Source: Cyclostephanos tholiformis (lineage: Eukaryota > Bacillariophyta > Thalassiosirophyceae > Thalassiosirales > Thalassiosiraceae). From it: a stretch of DNA of 29,277 bases. The notes beneath the pieces are model-generated. The model did no database searches. It saw only the letters and a program-made list of their open reading frames with translations, and was not told the origin of the DNA. Each line of letters begins with the position of its first letter. Position 1 is the first letter of the stretch. Below are positions 19,768-28,792 of this stretch, in pieces. The stretch spans positions 1-29,277 of the forward strand of contig JALLPB010000059.1 of the NCBI GenBank assembly GCA_036939975.1, in the 5' to 3' direction. A program made the translations under genes and the position numbers.

Positions 19768-20288
19768 GGTTTCTTGGTAATAATATGAAGTCGGCTTCGA
19801 GGGCGGGCTCGATTTGGATGTAAGAGGGAGCGTTCGTTTGGCGCTTAACTTTACCTCTCACCGCTGTACTAGAAAAAAGGATTAGACGTAGTGCGAAATT
19901 AGAAATTAATCATGTCAAATCGCATTAATTTCGTTAGCGTATTTTTTATTTGGAATATCCTAGGTAGGTTGGTAGATACTCGCTCAAAGACGATATTGAT
20001 TTTTAAATTTTTTTTACTGACACAGATCTGACTGAATCACTCTACTTAATTCGCTCACCTCTAATCGCTAATTAGATCGCTCGCTCTCTGTAAGAGCCAT
20101 CCGTCGACGGACAGAACACAAATGGACGAGATTCAGTCCCGAATGAGCAGCATCAGGGAGTCCCATTAACGCCGCAACTACCTACCACCCCTGAGATACC
20201 TAACCCAGATGGGTATCGTACCACTTATCGTACCCCACCGCTCCCGACGCGAGGGGCAAAACCCGCAATAATAATAGACAAAAAGCGG
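19768..20288. promoter_or_regulatory. Divergent intergenic region, RPL8 / Mpv17-like
   Basis: 521 bp between the two start codons, holding both promoters. A pyrimidine-rich zone with several CGCTC repeats (about 20050-20100) and GATACC/GGTATC half-sites (20195-20217) are visible. None can be assigned to a known factor. Confidence 0.45.
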
Positions 20289-21395
20289 ATGATGATGCCG
20301 ATGATGAACACGGCGCGCCCCGGAGCGGGATGTGGTGGCGTAATAATCTCGGGCCTCACGAGACGACGACGAATAGGACAACGACGATCGACGACGACGA
20401 CGTTCGCTCCTGCATCCTCGTCGTCGTCGTCGGCCAACGTCGGTCCCCCTTCCCCTCCCATACCGCCCGGTACGTACCGTCCGTTACCTCCCTCCTCGAG
20501 ACGCGGTGGCGGCGGTGGTGGCGGTGGCGACGACGGCGGCGGCGGCAAAAACGACAACGACATCAATCCACTCCGGTGGTACGCGACCATGCTAGATACG
20601 CATCCGTTGACGACGAGGTGCATCTCGTCGGGATTGATCGCCGGTTCCGGGGATATATTGTGCCAGTACCTCAATCCGCGAAGCGACGATGACTCGTCGT
20701 CGTCGTCGTCGTCCGACGACGATTATGACGACGATGGGCGGACGATGCCAACGAATGGCGAGGGATGCGATCGCGACGATGTCGACGACGCGACGATATC
20801 GATCGTACGACGGGACGTCGTTATTCGTCGTCATATGGCCGCATCCTCGGATCTCGATCGGCGTCGTCTCCACGATTGGAAACGAACGGCGCGATTCGCC
20901 ATTTTGGGATCCGTCCTCGTCGCGCCGACCGTGCACGTTTGGTACGGATACTTAACGTCGAGGATGCCGGGATACGGTTGGTATGACGTGCTGCGACGAT
21001 TGTTCTTGGATCAGGGCGTCTTCGCCCCGCTATTCCTACCCACGTTCGTATCGTGCCTGACGATACTGGAGCACGTCGACATCGTTCCCCATGACGATGA
21101 CGATGACGATGACGACGACGACTTGGTAATGCCCCCTCGACGCGTCGATCGGGGCGGGCATGATGGGGAATTGCGACGTAAAATAATTACGCGATTGCGC
21201 GACGACGTCCCCGACGCGTTATTGGTGGGATGGTCGATGTGGATACCCGCGATGACGATCATGTTCGCGTACGTGCCGTTGAAATTCCAAGTGTTGTACA
21301 GCAACGTCGTCGGCTTCGTTTGGAATTCGTACCTGAGTTGGAGGACACACGAGGGCGAGGGCGAGGGCGAGGGCGGGAGGGGGGGGTGCGATTGA
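20289..21395 (+). CDS. Mpv17/PMP22 family membrane protein with long insertions
   Basis: Single exon, 368 residues; members are usually ~180-250. The conserved core is present: LRWYATMLDTHPLTTRCISSGLIAGSGDILCQ (residues 96-126), DWKRTARFAILGSVLVAPTVHVWYGYL (196-222), LDQGVFAPLFLP (240-251), a WxxWIPAMTIMFAYVPLKFQVLYSN stretch (315-339), and the family signature FVWNSYLSW (343-351). These proteins span inner mitochondrial or peroxisomal membranes with about four helices and are linked to channel activity and organelle homeostasis. The N-terminal 90 residues are Arg/Ser/Gly-rich and may hold a targeting signal. A ~65-residue Ser/Asp insert separates helices 1 and 2, and a run of about 10 Asp precedes the last two helices. 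Several Met codons cluster at the start, so the exact initiator (20289 or the nearby ATGs) is uncertain. Confidence 0.9.
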   Translation: MMMPMMNTARPGAGCGGVIISGLTRRRRIGQRRSTTTTFAPASSSSSSANVGPPSPPIPPGTYRPLPPSSRRGGGGGGGGDDGGGGKNDNDINPLRWYATMLDTHPLTTRCISSGLIAGSGDILCQYLNPRSDDDSSSSSSSDDDYDDDGRTMPTNGEGCDRDDVDDATISIVRRDVVIRRHMAASSDLDRRRLHDWKRTARFAILGSVLVAPTVHVWYGYLTSRMPGYGWYDVLRRLFLDQGVFAPLFLPTFVSCLTILEHVDIVPHDDDDDDDDDDLVMPPRRVDRGGHDGELRRKIITRLRDDVPDALLVGWSMWIPAMTIMFAYVPLKFQVLYSNVVGFVWNSYLSWRTHEGEGEGEGGRGGCD

Positions 21396-21875
21396 AATTA
21401 AGGGGGGAACGAGATAGTATAACACCGAATCACATCGCACGACGAGAGGGAGATGCGGATTGCGACCGCATGGGAGAGTGAGAGGCGAGATGATTCATTG
21501 TGTTTTGGGGCGGTCGGGGGACGATTTTCTCGCCATAATATCGAAGAAAAAAAAGTATATACTAAGGAGGACGAAACCTTTTTTGGGGGGCGAGATGGAT
21601 CGGCCAACGATGAAACGAGACTAATTTTGGAAATTGGGTCTGACATGCGGGGGCTGGAACGTCTTGTTGCTGCTGCCGTAATTCAATGTAATTACAGGAG
21701 CCTACAGTTGAGGTATCTAGTGTGATCAAGTGAATCATGGGGATGTGGGATTCTACCATAATAAGTGATTGCTTGAACAGTAGTTAAACAACTTCGAGTG
21801 AAACAGTCCAGTTAATTCGTTTTTTACATTCTACTACCTTTCACCCACCCCCAACGAGAACTGTTGGCCACGGCT
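21396..21875. other. 3' flank of Mpv17-like gene, transition to AT-rich DNA
   Basis: No gene, RNA or clear repeat is seen. Composition changes here from the GC-rich gene block to the AT-rich retroelement graveyard that follows. Confidence 0.6.
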
Positions 21876-22099
21876 AGGAATCATTGTCAGATGAGTCTGG
21901 AACAAACACATCCTCAAAGCTAGGAGTGCTGGAGTCCATTCTCAACATGTTTGATGGCCTCTTCCAGCTATCCTTGTTTCTCCAGGAGTGCATTTTGTTC
22001 TTTCAGTAAAGCTAGAGGGAAAGGCAACAGCACATTCTTCCTTTGAAGTCTGCCTCTCAGACAAAAGGATTCGTTTTTCCAAACTCAAGCCCTCCACAA
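21876..22099 (-). pseudogene. Degenerate coding remnant with coiled-coil-like segment
   Basis: On the minus strand, short open pieces in different frames read LLKEQNALLEKQG, then after a stop LEEAIKHVENG, and in another frame SFEDVFVPDSSDNDS ending at a TAG (21878-21876). The heptad-like Leu/Glu pattern and the acidic tail look like the C-terminal part of a protein broken by frameshifts. The parent family was not recognised. It directly follows the gag-like remnant and may belong to the same old element. Confidence 0.35.
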
Positions 22100-22988
22100 C
22101 TAAAGGAATGAAATGCTCACTAATATCACTGCAATAACTGCCCCACAAGCCATGCTGAATGGATTGAAATGACCAGCCCGTGCATGAGTTACAAAAGTCT
22201 CCCCCTCATCAATGCTCCTGTCCTGCTCCTTTGCAACACCAGATTTTATCATGCTCCCAATTTTGCTTGGCAAGAACAATGTTGCGGGGATGGATAGTAA
22301 GAATGATTCAGTCCCTGCCTAGTTGCCCTCCCCTTCTGCTTTCTTGACATTGTGGTATCCAGGCCCCTCATTGTTTGCCGCCACCATGTGGCAATCTTTG
22401 CCCTCAAGAATGAGTAGCCCTGGATTCACTGTATTTGTTGCATCATCAACAATATCAACATTATTGTCACCCATGTCAGACTGATTTTCTTCATCTTCAT
22501 TCACTATGCAATAGATTTCATCCCCATAACCTGCTGTGGTGCAGTTGGTGCAATCCACCTCATCATTCAGCAATCTTCTAGGTAAAAAATCTTGGCCAGG
22601 TGTGCGAGTTAATACTACATTTGCTTCATATTTCAATGAGGGGAAATGTGTGGCAGAGCTGACCTTGTTGATAACGGAGAAGTTGGGTTTCTGGTCTTCT
22701 TTCCTTTCATTGCCAAGGCAGCAATTTGGTGGGATATGGGCCGTCCATTCCAAGTGGTGCTTGTTGCACCAGTGGTGAACTTGCCTTTCATCTTGTTCTA
22801 AAGTGCTTGACCCTTGCTTGGTTGAACAACCAATGATGTCTTCAATGTTCAAAGCTTAAGGGGTATTGGCAAAGGTGAGGACTGATTGCTGTGCCAGGAC
22901 AGTGGTGGCTTGTTGCAGAGCCTGGACATGACCTTTGAGCTGCTCTATGAGGAGCAGAAGTTCTGCCATGGTTGGTTGCTGAGCCATG
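22100..22988 (-). pseudogene. Ty1/copia Gag-like remnant with internal deletion
   Basis: From an ATG at 22988 the frame reads MAQQPTMAELLLLIEQLKGH, then an in-frame TAA (22858-22856), then LNIEDIIGCSTKQGSS, and immediately VHHWCNKHHLEWTAHIPPNC followed by LGNERKEDQKP. The pattern W-C-x3-H-x3-W-T-x-H-x-P-x2-C is the zinc-binding tail of Gag in diatom-type copia elements, and the N-terminal words match the start of the same Gag class. The long central Gag core that should lie between them is missing, so this is an internally deleted copy. The frame continues through a TAG (22321-22319) to a final TAG at 22102-22100. Confidence 0.6.
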
Positions 22989-24049
22989 GTTTCTGTCTGA
23001 GAGCATGTGGATGCTATGTTTGAGTAGGTTTTGGATCTTTGGGGAGCTTGAGGGTCAACAAATCTTGCTTGGGAGATACTTTTGGGGGATTAAGTTCAAA
23101 AATCTGTTGGAGATCATTCCAGGATTCGATGATGGAAGCAACAAATAGAATGTAACTTAAAAAATCAATTTTGCAGATGGAGAGTGTTATCTTCTTGAAG
23201 AAATATAGGGACTAGCATCAAAGAAGTAAGGCATCCCCTATTTTGTGGCTAGTGGGCTCTGTTTGAGATCAAATTGATGGCAGTAAAATAGAAAATTCTG
23301 AGCTTAGTAGCCCTTCCTAAATAAGCAGCTTTTGCACTGAGATTAAAGGTTTGATGACTGAAAATGATGCTTTTGAGCTGACACATAAAATTGTAGCTAT
23401 TCTACATCATACTATTGTTTATGCAGTGAAAGTGAAAGTTCCACATGGCACAAGAACCACTCGAGAAAGTGAATCACTACGTATGCCTAATCTTAAGAAT
23501 TCCTACAAGAAGGTAACCATTTCACCAGACATCTATCTTCCTTTCAACAAGACAATCTAAGAGGTACCCAGGACTCCTATTACACCCACCACAATTGCTT
23601 TGATGAGTTTTCTGCACTTCTTCATCATGGTGTTATCATGGTTCTGCACATCTTTGTGGGTTGAGCAATGTGTTTTGAACAAGAAATGCACATAGGAATA
23701 ATACAAAAACTATTTTGACTATCTTAGACATGTTACAGTACTTTGCTTTCTGAGTTTGTTTTTTTGCTGGTCCTTATTGACTGTGTTACATCTAGCAAAA
23801 ATGGCACACACTTGATTTCCCCCCTCACAACTCACAACTTGACCCTTACCTTCAGTACTTCCACACCATGACGGCCACCTCTGCCGCACCCCAATATGAT
23901 CACATTCCAAAGCAGTTGCAGCCAAAAATTACACCCTGATACTCATATCCCCCCTACATCAATAGCGGCAGTGGTGTATGGATTGATTGGACAAATAATG
24001 ATAAATTAATACCCCTTGATCATCAAAGAACTGGATCAAACATGAAATT
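22989..24049. other. AT-rich retroelement-derived or intergenic DNA, no gene assigned
   Basis: Short open frames on both strands resemble nothing recognisable and are broken. No LTR ends, primer-binding site or tRNA could be identified. The stretch probably contains decayed pieces of the copia relics on either side. Confidence 0.45.
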
Positions 24050-24545
24050 CAATTGGGATCCCCAGGTAATCCAAGTGTGTATTGAAAATGTTTCAAATCC
24101 ATTCCTGGCTTTAACTATTGATCACCACACTCCTCTTGCTAACAAGAACAGCCCAGATGCATCGATGTAGAACACAATGTATTAGTGCCCGCTTGTCACT
24201 TTTACAGTATGAAAGTTGTGCTGTAAGGTAGCCATGTCTTCTACTGAGCATATTTAACATCATCAATGGTAATTGGGCAGCCCTGTTACTGGTTCAAACG
24301 TACCATACTTTGGAAAGCCCTTTCCGTGGGGTACCCCTGTCATCAACATGATACGATGGGCTTCGTTGGCATGATGCACTTGTTTTATGGTGAATCCTTC
24401 AAAATTATCATGGACGGTCGTGACGGCATGTAGTTGGTCAGGAGGAGCAACCATGGAGGAGGTTACCAGGAGGTGAGCTGCATCGGGATTGTCCTTGAGA
24501 CTGAGAGCATGGAGGCCTTTGAGGTCGGTTTAAATTCAACAACCT
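24050..24545 (-). pseudogene. Older Ty1/copia relic: Gag-pre-integrase region, interrupted by the LTR element
   Basis: The minus strand reads GLHALSLKDN, then VTTVHDNFEGFTIKQVHHAN and EAHRIMLMTG, and after a frameshift GCPITIDDVKYAQ before a stop. N-x-E-G-F-T-x3-V-x2-A-x2-A and N/G-C-P-I-T-x2-D-V are recurring words of the Gag-pre-integrase segment of copia polyproteins. A weak integrase-like continuation lies below 24200. The coding text starts right at the boundary of the LTR at 24546, so the younger element appears to have landed inside this one. Confidence 0.5.
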
Positions 24546-24829
24546 TGTTGGATGTGTGGACTTTGAACACCCCCCCCGCGATCCCTGCTATCATAGGTGA
24601 TGTGATGTTTCTGGCCAAGAAGGAAGAGGGATATTGAACAACAGCAAAGACAAAGAAAAGCTGTCGGAGTTAATTTATGGCCTACATAAATTGCGAGGTC
24701 AATTTTTGTTTGTCGGAGTGTGCACAACACTGTCGCGCTGTACTCTGGTCTGTCCGACGGTGGACATGGTCTGTCCGTGGTCGGGGAAGGGGGACGCTCC
24801 TGACATATCCATGTGGGAGCTGTCCAACA
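24546..24829 (-). repeat. 3' LTR of the copia element (284 bp)
   Basis: On the element's strand the LTR begins TGTTGGA and ends TCCAACA, a perfect 7-bp terminal inverted repeat with the canonical TG...CA ends. It follows a purine-rich tract and contains a TATA-like CATAAATTAA. The polyprotein frame runs ~150 nt into it. The second LTR needed for proof is outside the window. Confidence 0.8.
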
Positions 24830-27800
24830 CACCCTTTCAGAGTGCGTGGTGACAATGCGTGAGGGAGTGTTGCGGGCAATGTGGGCATGTGGAGGTAGTA
24901 GGGGCGAACAGTCTGATGATGTTTTGCGTCGAAGTGTTTGGTAAAATAATCTGCAAGATTTTCTTGGCCGGGATGCCAGGTAACGTTAAAATTGCCAAGG
25001 TCAACTTGATCTGCAATCCAAAAAAAATTCTTCTCCATCGCGCGTGACCGTTGTTTTTTAACCGTGCTGTTTGCGATTGATACCGCTGTACTGTTGTCAC
25101 AGTGTACTGGCGTTGCCAGTTGGGGGTGGCCGAGTTCCTCCAGGGTGAGGCGCAAGACGGTGGCATCTTGGCAGTTGCTGAAGAGGGCGGCGAGTTCAGC
25201 TTCCGCGGCGGAGGCGACGACAAATTTGCATATTCCTGCCATCACGTGTACGGGACCGTTGAGTTGGATGGGACATCCATTGACGGGTAATTTGCCGAGG
25301 AAGAAGATTCCGCCAATACGACTGCGTGCCTTGGGTTCCGAGAGGTAGGAAGCATCAGAGTGCACATTCAGAATCATATCAGAGGCAATGTAGCAAATGG
25401 TTGCATCAGAGTGTGAGTGGAGATAATCAAGGAGTTGCGTGACTTTTTGTTCCGTTTTCTCTGTTGCAGTGGTTTGTTCAGCGGCGATGCTGCTGAGGGC
25501 AATGAGGGTGGTTATGTCGACTGCGCGGGCATAGTAAAGTATAGTTCCAATGATTTGTTGGATTCGACGAATGCGCGCAAGGGGGAGGACGGGGAGGTCA
25601 TCGTGGGGAACGGGCGTTTGTGCATCAGTCCCAAAGCGTCGAGGCGGTGCCGCATGTGGACTGTGTTGTGGTCGCGTTGGGATCGGGTGGTCGAAGCGGG
25701 CGAGGAGTTTTGTAACATAGTTGGGCATGCTGATGTCCACATGTCGGTGGGTATAGTCCCACTTCAATTTGATGCCGCAGTATAGACTTCCTGTCCAATC
25801 TTCCTTGAGGTTGTAGTGAAGCTTAAGGGCGTGGATCAAGTGGTCAGCGTTGTCTTTTCCCACATATTTGACTCCGAAGTCGTCCACGGTGAGTGTAAAC
25901 TGTATTGGTCTGGAAATGTGTTTCCAGAGGCCCGGTGTGTGTCTAACCTCGTAGTATCCATGTGGGCGCAAGCGTTGGCGCAGCAAATGATTCGCCAAGA
26001 TTCCCGCCTGCGGCAATCCATATATTGCCTTGCAAATTTCGAGATAGATGAACCCATTTTTAGCATGTTTGTCGAGCTCATATTGTGCTTTTGTATGGAG
26101 GGGGAAGATGTCCAGCGGCATCTTCATATATTCGAATTGTTCCATGGGTGTTCCGAGATAGAAGTTTTTAATATCAAGGCAGAGGTATTGGGCGTGTGGG
26201 GTGCTAATTACACTGTTCCACAATATTTTTGTTGTGGTGAGGTCTGCCGTTCGTGTGGTAAGTTCTCCTGGGTAGGCAATGAGGTTGCCCCCGGCAGTGA
26301 TGTGGACACGATTGGGATCAGCTTTTTGGGGTCGATAATCAACAACAATGCGTGCATATGTGATGGTGCGGTCCTTCGGGATGTTTGGAATTTGTTCGAG
26401 GGGCAGGACATGGATGGAGTCTGTGCCGGGTGTGTTTGTTTTGGCGTCACCTTGTGCCAGGTTCCCAAATTCTTTCCCAAATGCCTGCACCCAGGTGGGT
26501 GCCGTAAGTGGGTCTGTGATGAGTTTTTTGTAATTCGTAATCGTTTCACTGGTGATAGAGTGTGTGACAGGGGCACAGAAGTGGCAGGTCACAGGGGTGG
26601 CCTGCGACGGAGGGGGTTCAGAGATTGCAGCCAGTGCCACCTGAGAGTAGTGCAGTGGGGAGAGGAGGGCAATGCATGGCGAACGTCGTGGTTCTACATG
26701 ACTGTAGGATGGTATGGTTCCTGCCGGTATATCGGTGACCGGTGGGGTTGTAGGCAATGGGACCGGTGGTGTGGGTGGTTGCGGTGGAGTGTTTGCCTGA
26801 GTTTGTCGCCAATGAATATGGGAGGCAGTGCGTATGATTTGCGGTGCTGTTGGGTTTGTAGAGGTGGGAATGGACGCAGGGGCACCCTTTGAGACATCTG
26901 GTGGTGCACCCTTATTACCACCCCATGGGACCATGGCGGGATCATACGTCGGTGTGGATGTTGTCGGTGCAGATGCATGTTGTCGCAGGTCTCGGAGCAT
27001 GGTGGCCAACAGTTGTTTGCATACTGGGTGAGGTAAGTGCTCCATGCAGCGCACGAGTTTGTTCGCAATTTGTTGTGTGTGCTCCATGGGTGTGAGTGTT
27101 GGGAGCTGGCAGTGGACCAGGAACAACTTGTAGGAGCCGGATACTTGCATTGCCCGTGTTTCTGGTACATAAAAGTTACAGCATCGATAATGGTTTTCCG
27201 ATGGGCCACAATACCAGGCATCGATTCCGCGGGGCCCCCATGACATGCGTGTGAGGGGGGAAGAGTGGATGACAGCGCGGGTGCCGGGTGGAGCCATTGG
27301 GTGGGCGTTCCAATCGAATTTTTTACCATGGAGTTGCTCGTACGCTGAGATATCCAGGTTAATGCGGGAGCGCCGGAGAAGATTGCATGTGATGACGGCT
27401 TGCTCAGTGAGGTAGTTCCACAGTTGGAAGGGAAAAGCGGGGTCTGTCGTGCAGAGGCCACTAATGAAGTGGTTTTTAAAGGTTTGTATAGCACGTTCGG
27501 CTGCATTTACTCTGTGATTGTTGGGTTCAACCAATTGAANATGAAGTGGTTTTTAAAGGTTTGTATAGCACGTTCGGCTGCATTTACTCTGTGATTGTTG
27601 GGTTCAACCAATTGAACTGTTCCTCCTTTGTCGTGCATGAAGGCCCGGATGGCGGTTGCCGCTTGATTGTCCGTCACGTTAAAATGCGGAGAGTAACCCT
27701 TTTTTGTCAACGTGTCGTGTGTTTGTTTGAATGCTGTGAGGATATCGGTGTCGCTGGTGGATGCTATGGGAATAGCAAAGATGTAGTTTGTATCATAATC

Positions 27801-28304
27801 GTAGGCGACAAAAAAAAGGTGTTGTCCGTCGAGTGCTTGAGAAGGGAGGCGGCCAGTGCAGTCAGTATAGAACGTGCCCTGTTGTTTGTCTGCAAGAGCT
27901 GCGAAACAGAAAATGTTGGTGTTAGCGTGATGGACGCGTTCGTGGCAGGTGCTGTGGAAATCGGCAGGATGGAGCTTGAGGCGGCCTTTAGCTGTTGCGG
28001 GTGATTTTGCAAGATGTTTGTGTATGAGGTCGGCGGTGAGGAAGGGGAAACCGTCCAAGAAGCCGAGGTTGACCGCACGCAAGAGGGTTTGGTGTGGAGG
28101 GGAAAACAATACCTGGTGCATGAACTTGACTCGATTTTGTAAATGTGGAATGGTGTGGACATTGGAAGCGAAGTGGGGAGCGCCGGAAGGTGTCGTTAAT
28201 GGTGTGGTGTTGATCGTGGATGTCGTTGTGGATAGAGGTAGGCACCAGAGCATGGTGGTTGGATTGCAATTGCCCTGGAGGACAATGGTAGGCCCATCCC
28301 GCAC
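24682..28304 (-). CDS. Copia Pol: integrase, reverse transcriptase and RNase H (frame broken at the N)
   Basis: After a TGA at 28307 the same frame continues with a pre-integrase segment (MHQVLFSPPHQTLL, KHLAKSPATAKGRLKLHP). The integrase core follows: Asp in GTFYTDCTGRLP, Asp in FNVTDNQAATA and Glu in NNHRVNAAERAIQTFK. After a Pro/Thr-rich linker comes RT: LCLDIKNFYLGTPM, EICKAIYGLPQAG and the active site FTLTVDDFGVKYV (VDD in place of the usual YVDD). RNase H comes last: LNVHSDASYLSEPKARSRIGG, AEAELAALF, HCDNSTAV and ADYFTKHF. The stop at 24682 lies inside the 3' LTR. The two pieces 28304-27507 and 27534-24682 are offset by 77 nt, exactly the duplicated segment plus N. Omitting that artefact makes the frame continuous. 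All catalytic acids of INT, RT and RNase H appear present. Confidence 0.9.
24830..24840 (-). other. Polypurine tract of the copia element
   Basis: The element strand reads ctgaaagggtg immediately before the LTR's TGTTGGA. This is the position where plus-strand DNA synthesis is primed in LTR elements. It is short and includes two pyrimidines, so the call is moderate. Confidence 0.5.
27464..27616. other. Assembly join: exact 76-bp duplication around a single N (27540)
   Basis: Positions 27464-27539 and 27541-27616 are identical over 76 bases and are separated by one N. This is what results when two contigs with overlapping ends are joined without merging. The extra 77 nt shift the integrase frame; removing them restores it. 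It is not a biological repeat. Confidence 0.9.
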
Positions 28305-28763
28305 TCAGCATGAAGTGGCATCAAATGTGACAGTGTAGCTGGCGTCACAAAATTTAGCAGTAGAAAGGAGGGAAGTGTGGGCGAGGCCCAGCACAATGTG
28401 GGCTGTCCGCGCTGCTGATCTCAGCGTGGGAATATCGAGTTCACATGTGTGTGTGGAGAGCAAGGTGGCGCCATCGGGAAGGGTGATGGTGATGGGGTTG
28501 ATGGCGGGTTGTTTGTTGAGGACATGGTGAACTTTGTTTGTGATGAAATGACTTGTAGCGCCCGAATCGCAGAGGGCTGTCGGGTGCAGCTGCGGTTGCA
28601 TTTCATGCACATGCAGAGCCAAAGTAAGATCTGAGGCGGCATTTTTGCATTTGTCGGGGAGCATTTGGTTGTATTCGTTGTTGTCGTCATCGTTGTCATC
28701 ATCGAAACCGGTGAGCACCGCATAGTAATTATCGGAATTATTGGGGGAATTGGTGGGGGTCAT
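28305..28763 (-). CDS. Copia Pol N-terminal part: retroviral-type aspartic protease
   Basis: The first ATG in this frame is at 28763. After an Asp/Asn-rich leader the protease active site appears as LCDSGATSHFI (catalytic Asp at codon 66), followed by TITLPDGATLLSTHTCELDIP and VLGLAHTSLLS, as in Ty1/copia proteases. The piece ends at a TGA (28307-28305), but the reading frame continues directly into the pre-integrase segment, so this is one polyprotein interrupted by a single nonsense codon. Upstream, the frame is open well into gag (see the gag entry). Confidence 0.85.
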   Translation of the reverse strand: MTPTNSPNNSDNYYAVLTGFDDDNDDDNNEYNQMLPDKCKNAASDLTLALHVHEMQPQLHPTALCDSGATSHFITNKVHHVLNKQPAINPITITLPDGATLLSTHTCELDIPTLRSAARTAHIVLGLAHTSLLSTAKFCDASYTVTFDATSC

Positions 28764-28792
28764 CAAGTGTGTAGTAGTACTAGAAAGAAGAT

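Noticed and set aside
23351..23560. 69-codon open frame in AT-rich DNA
   Set aside because: No recognisable family, no splice or promoter context, and surrounding sequence is decayed retroelement DNA.
25816..26892. 358-codon open frame antisense to the copia RT region
   Set aside because: Cys/Gly-rich shadow of the pol gene; no known domain.
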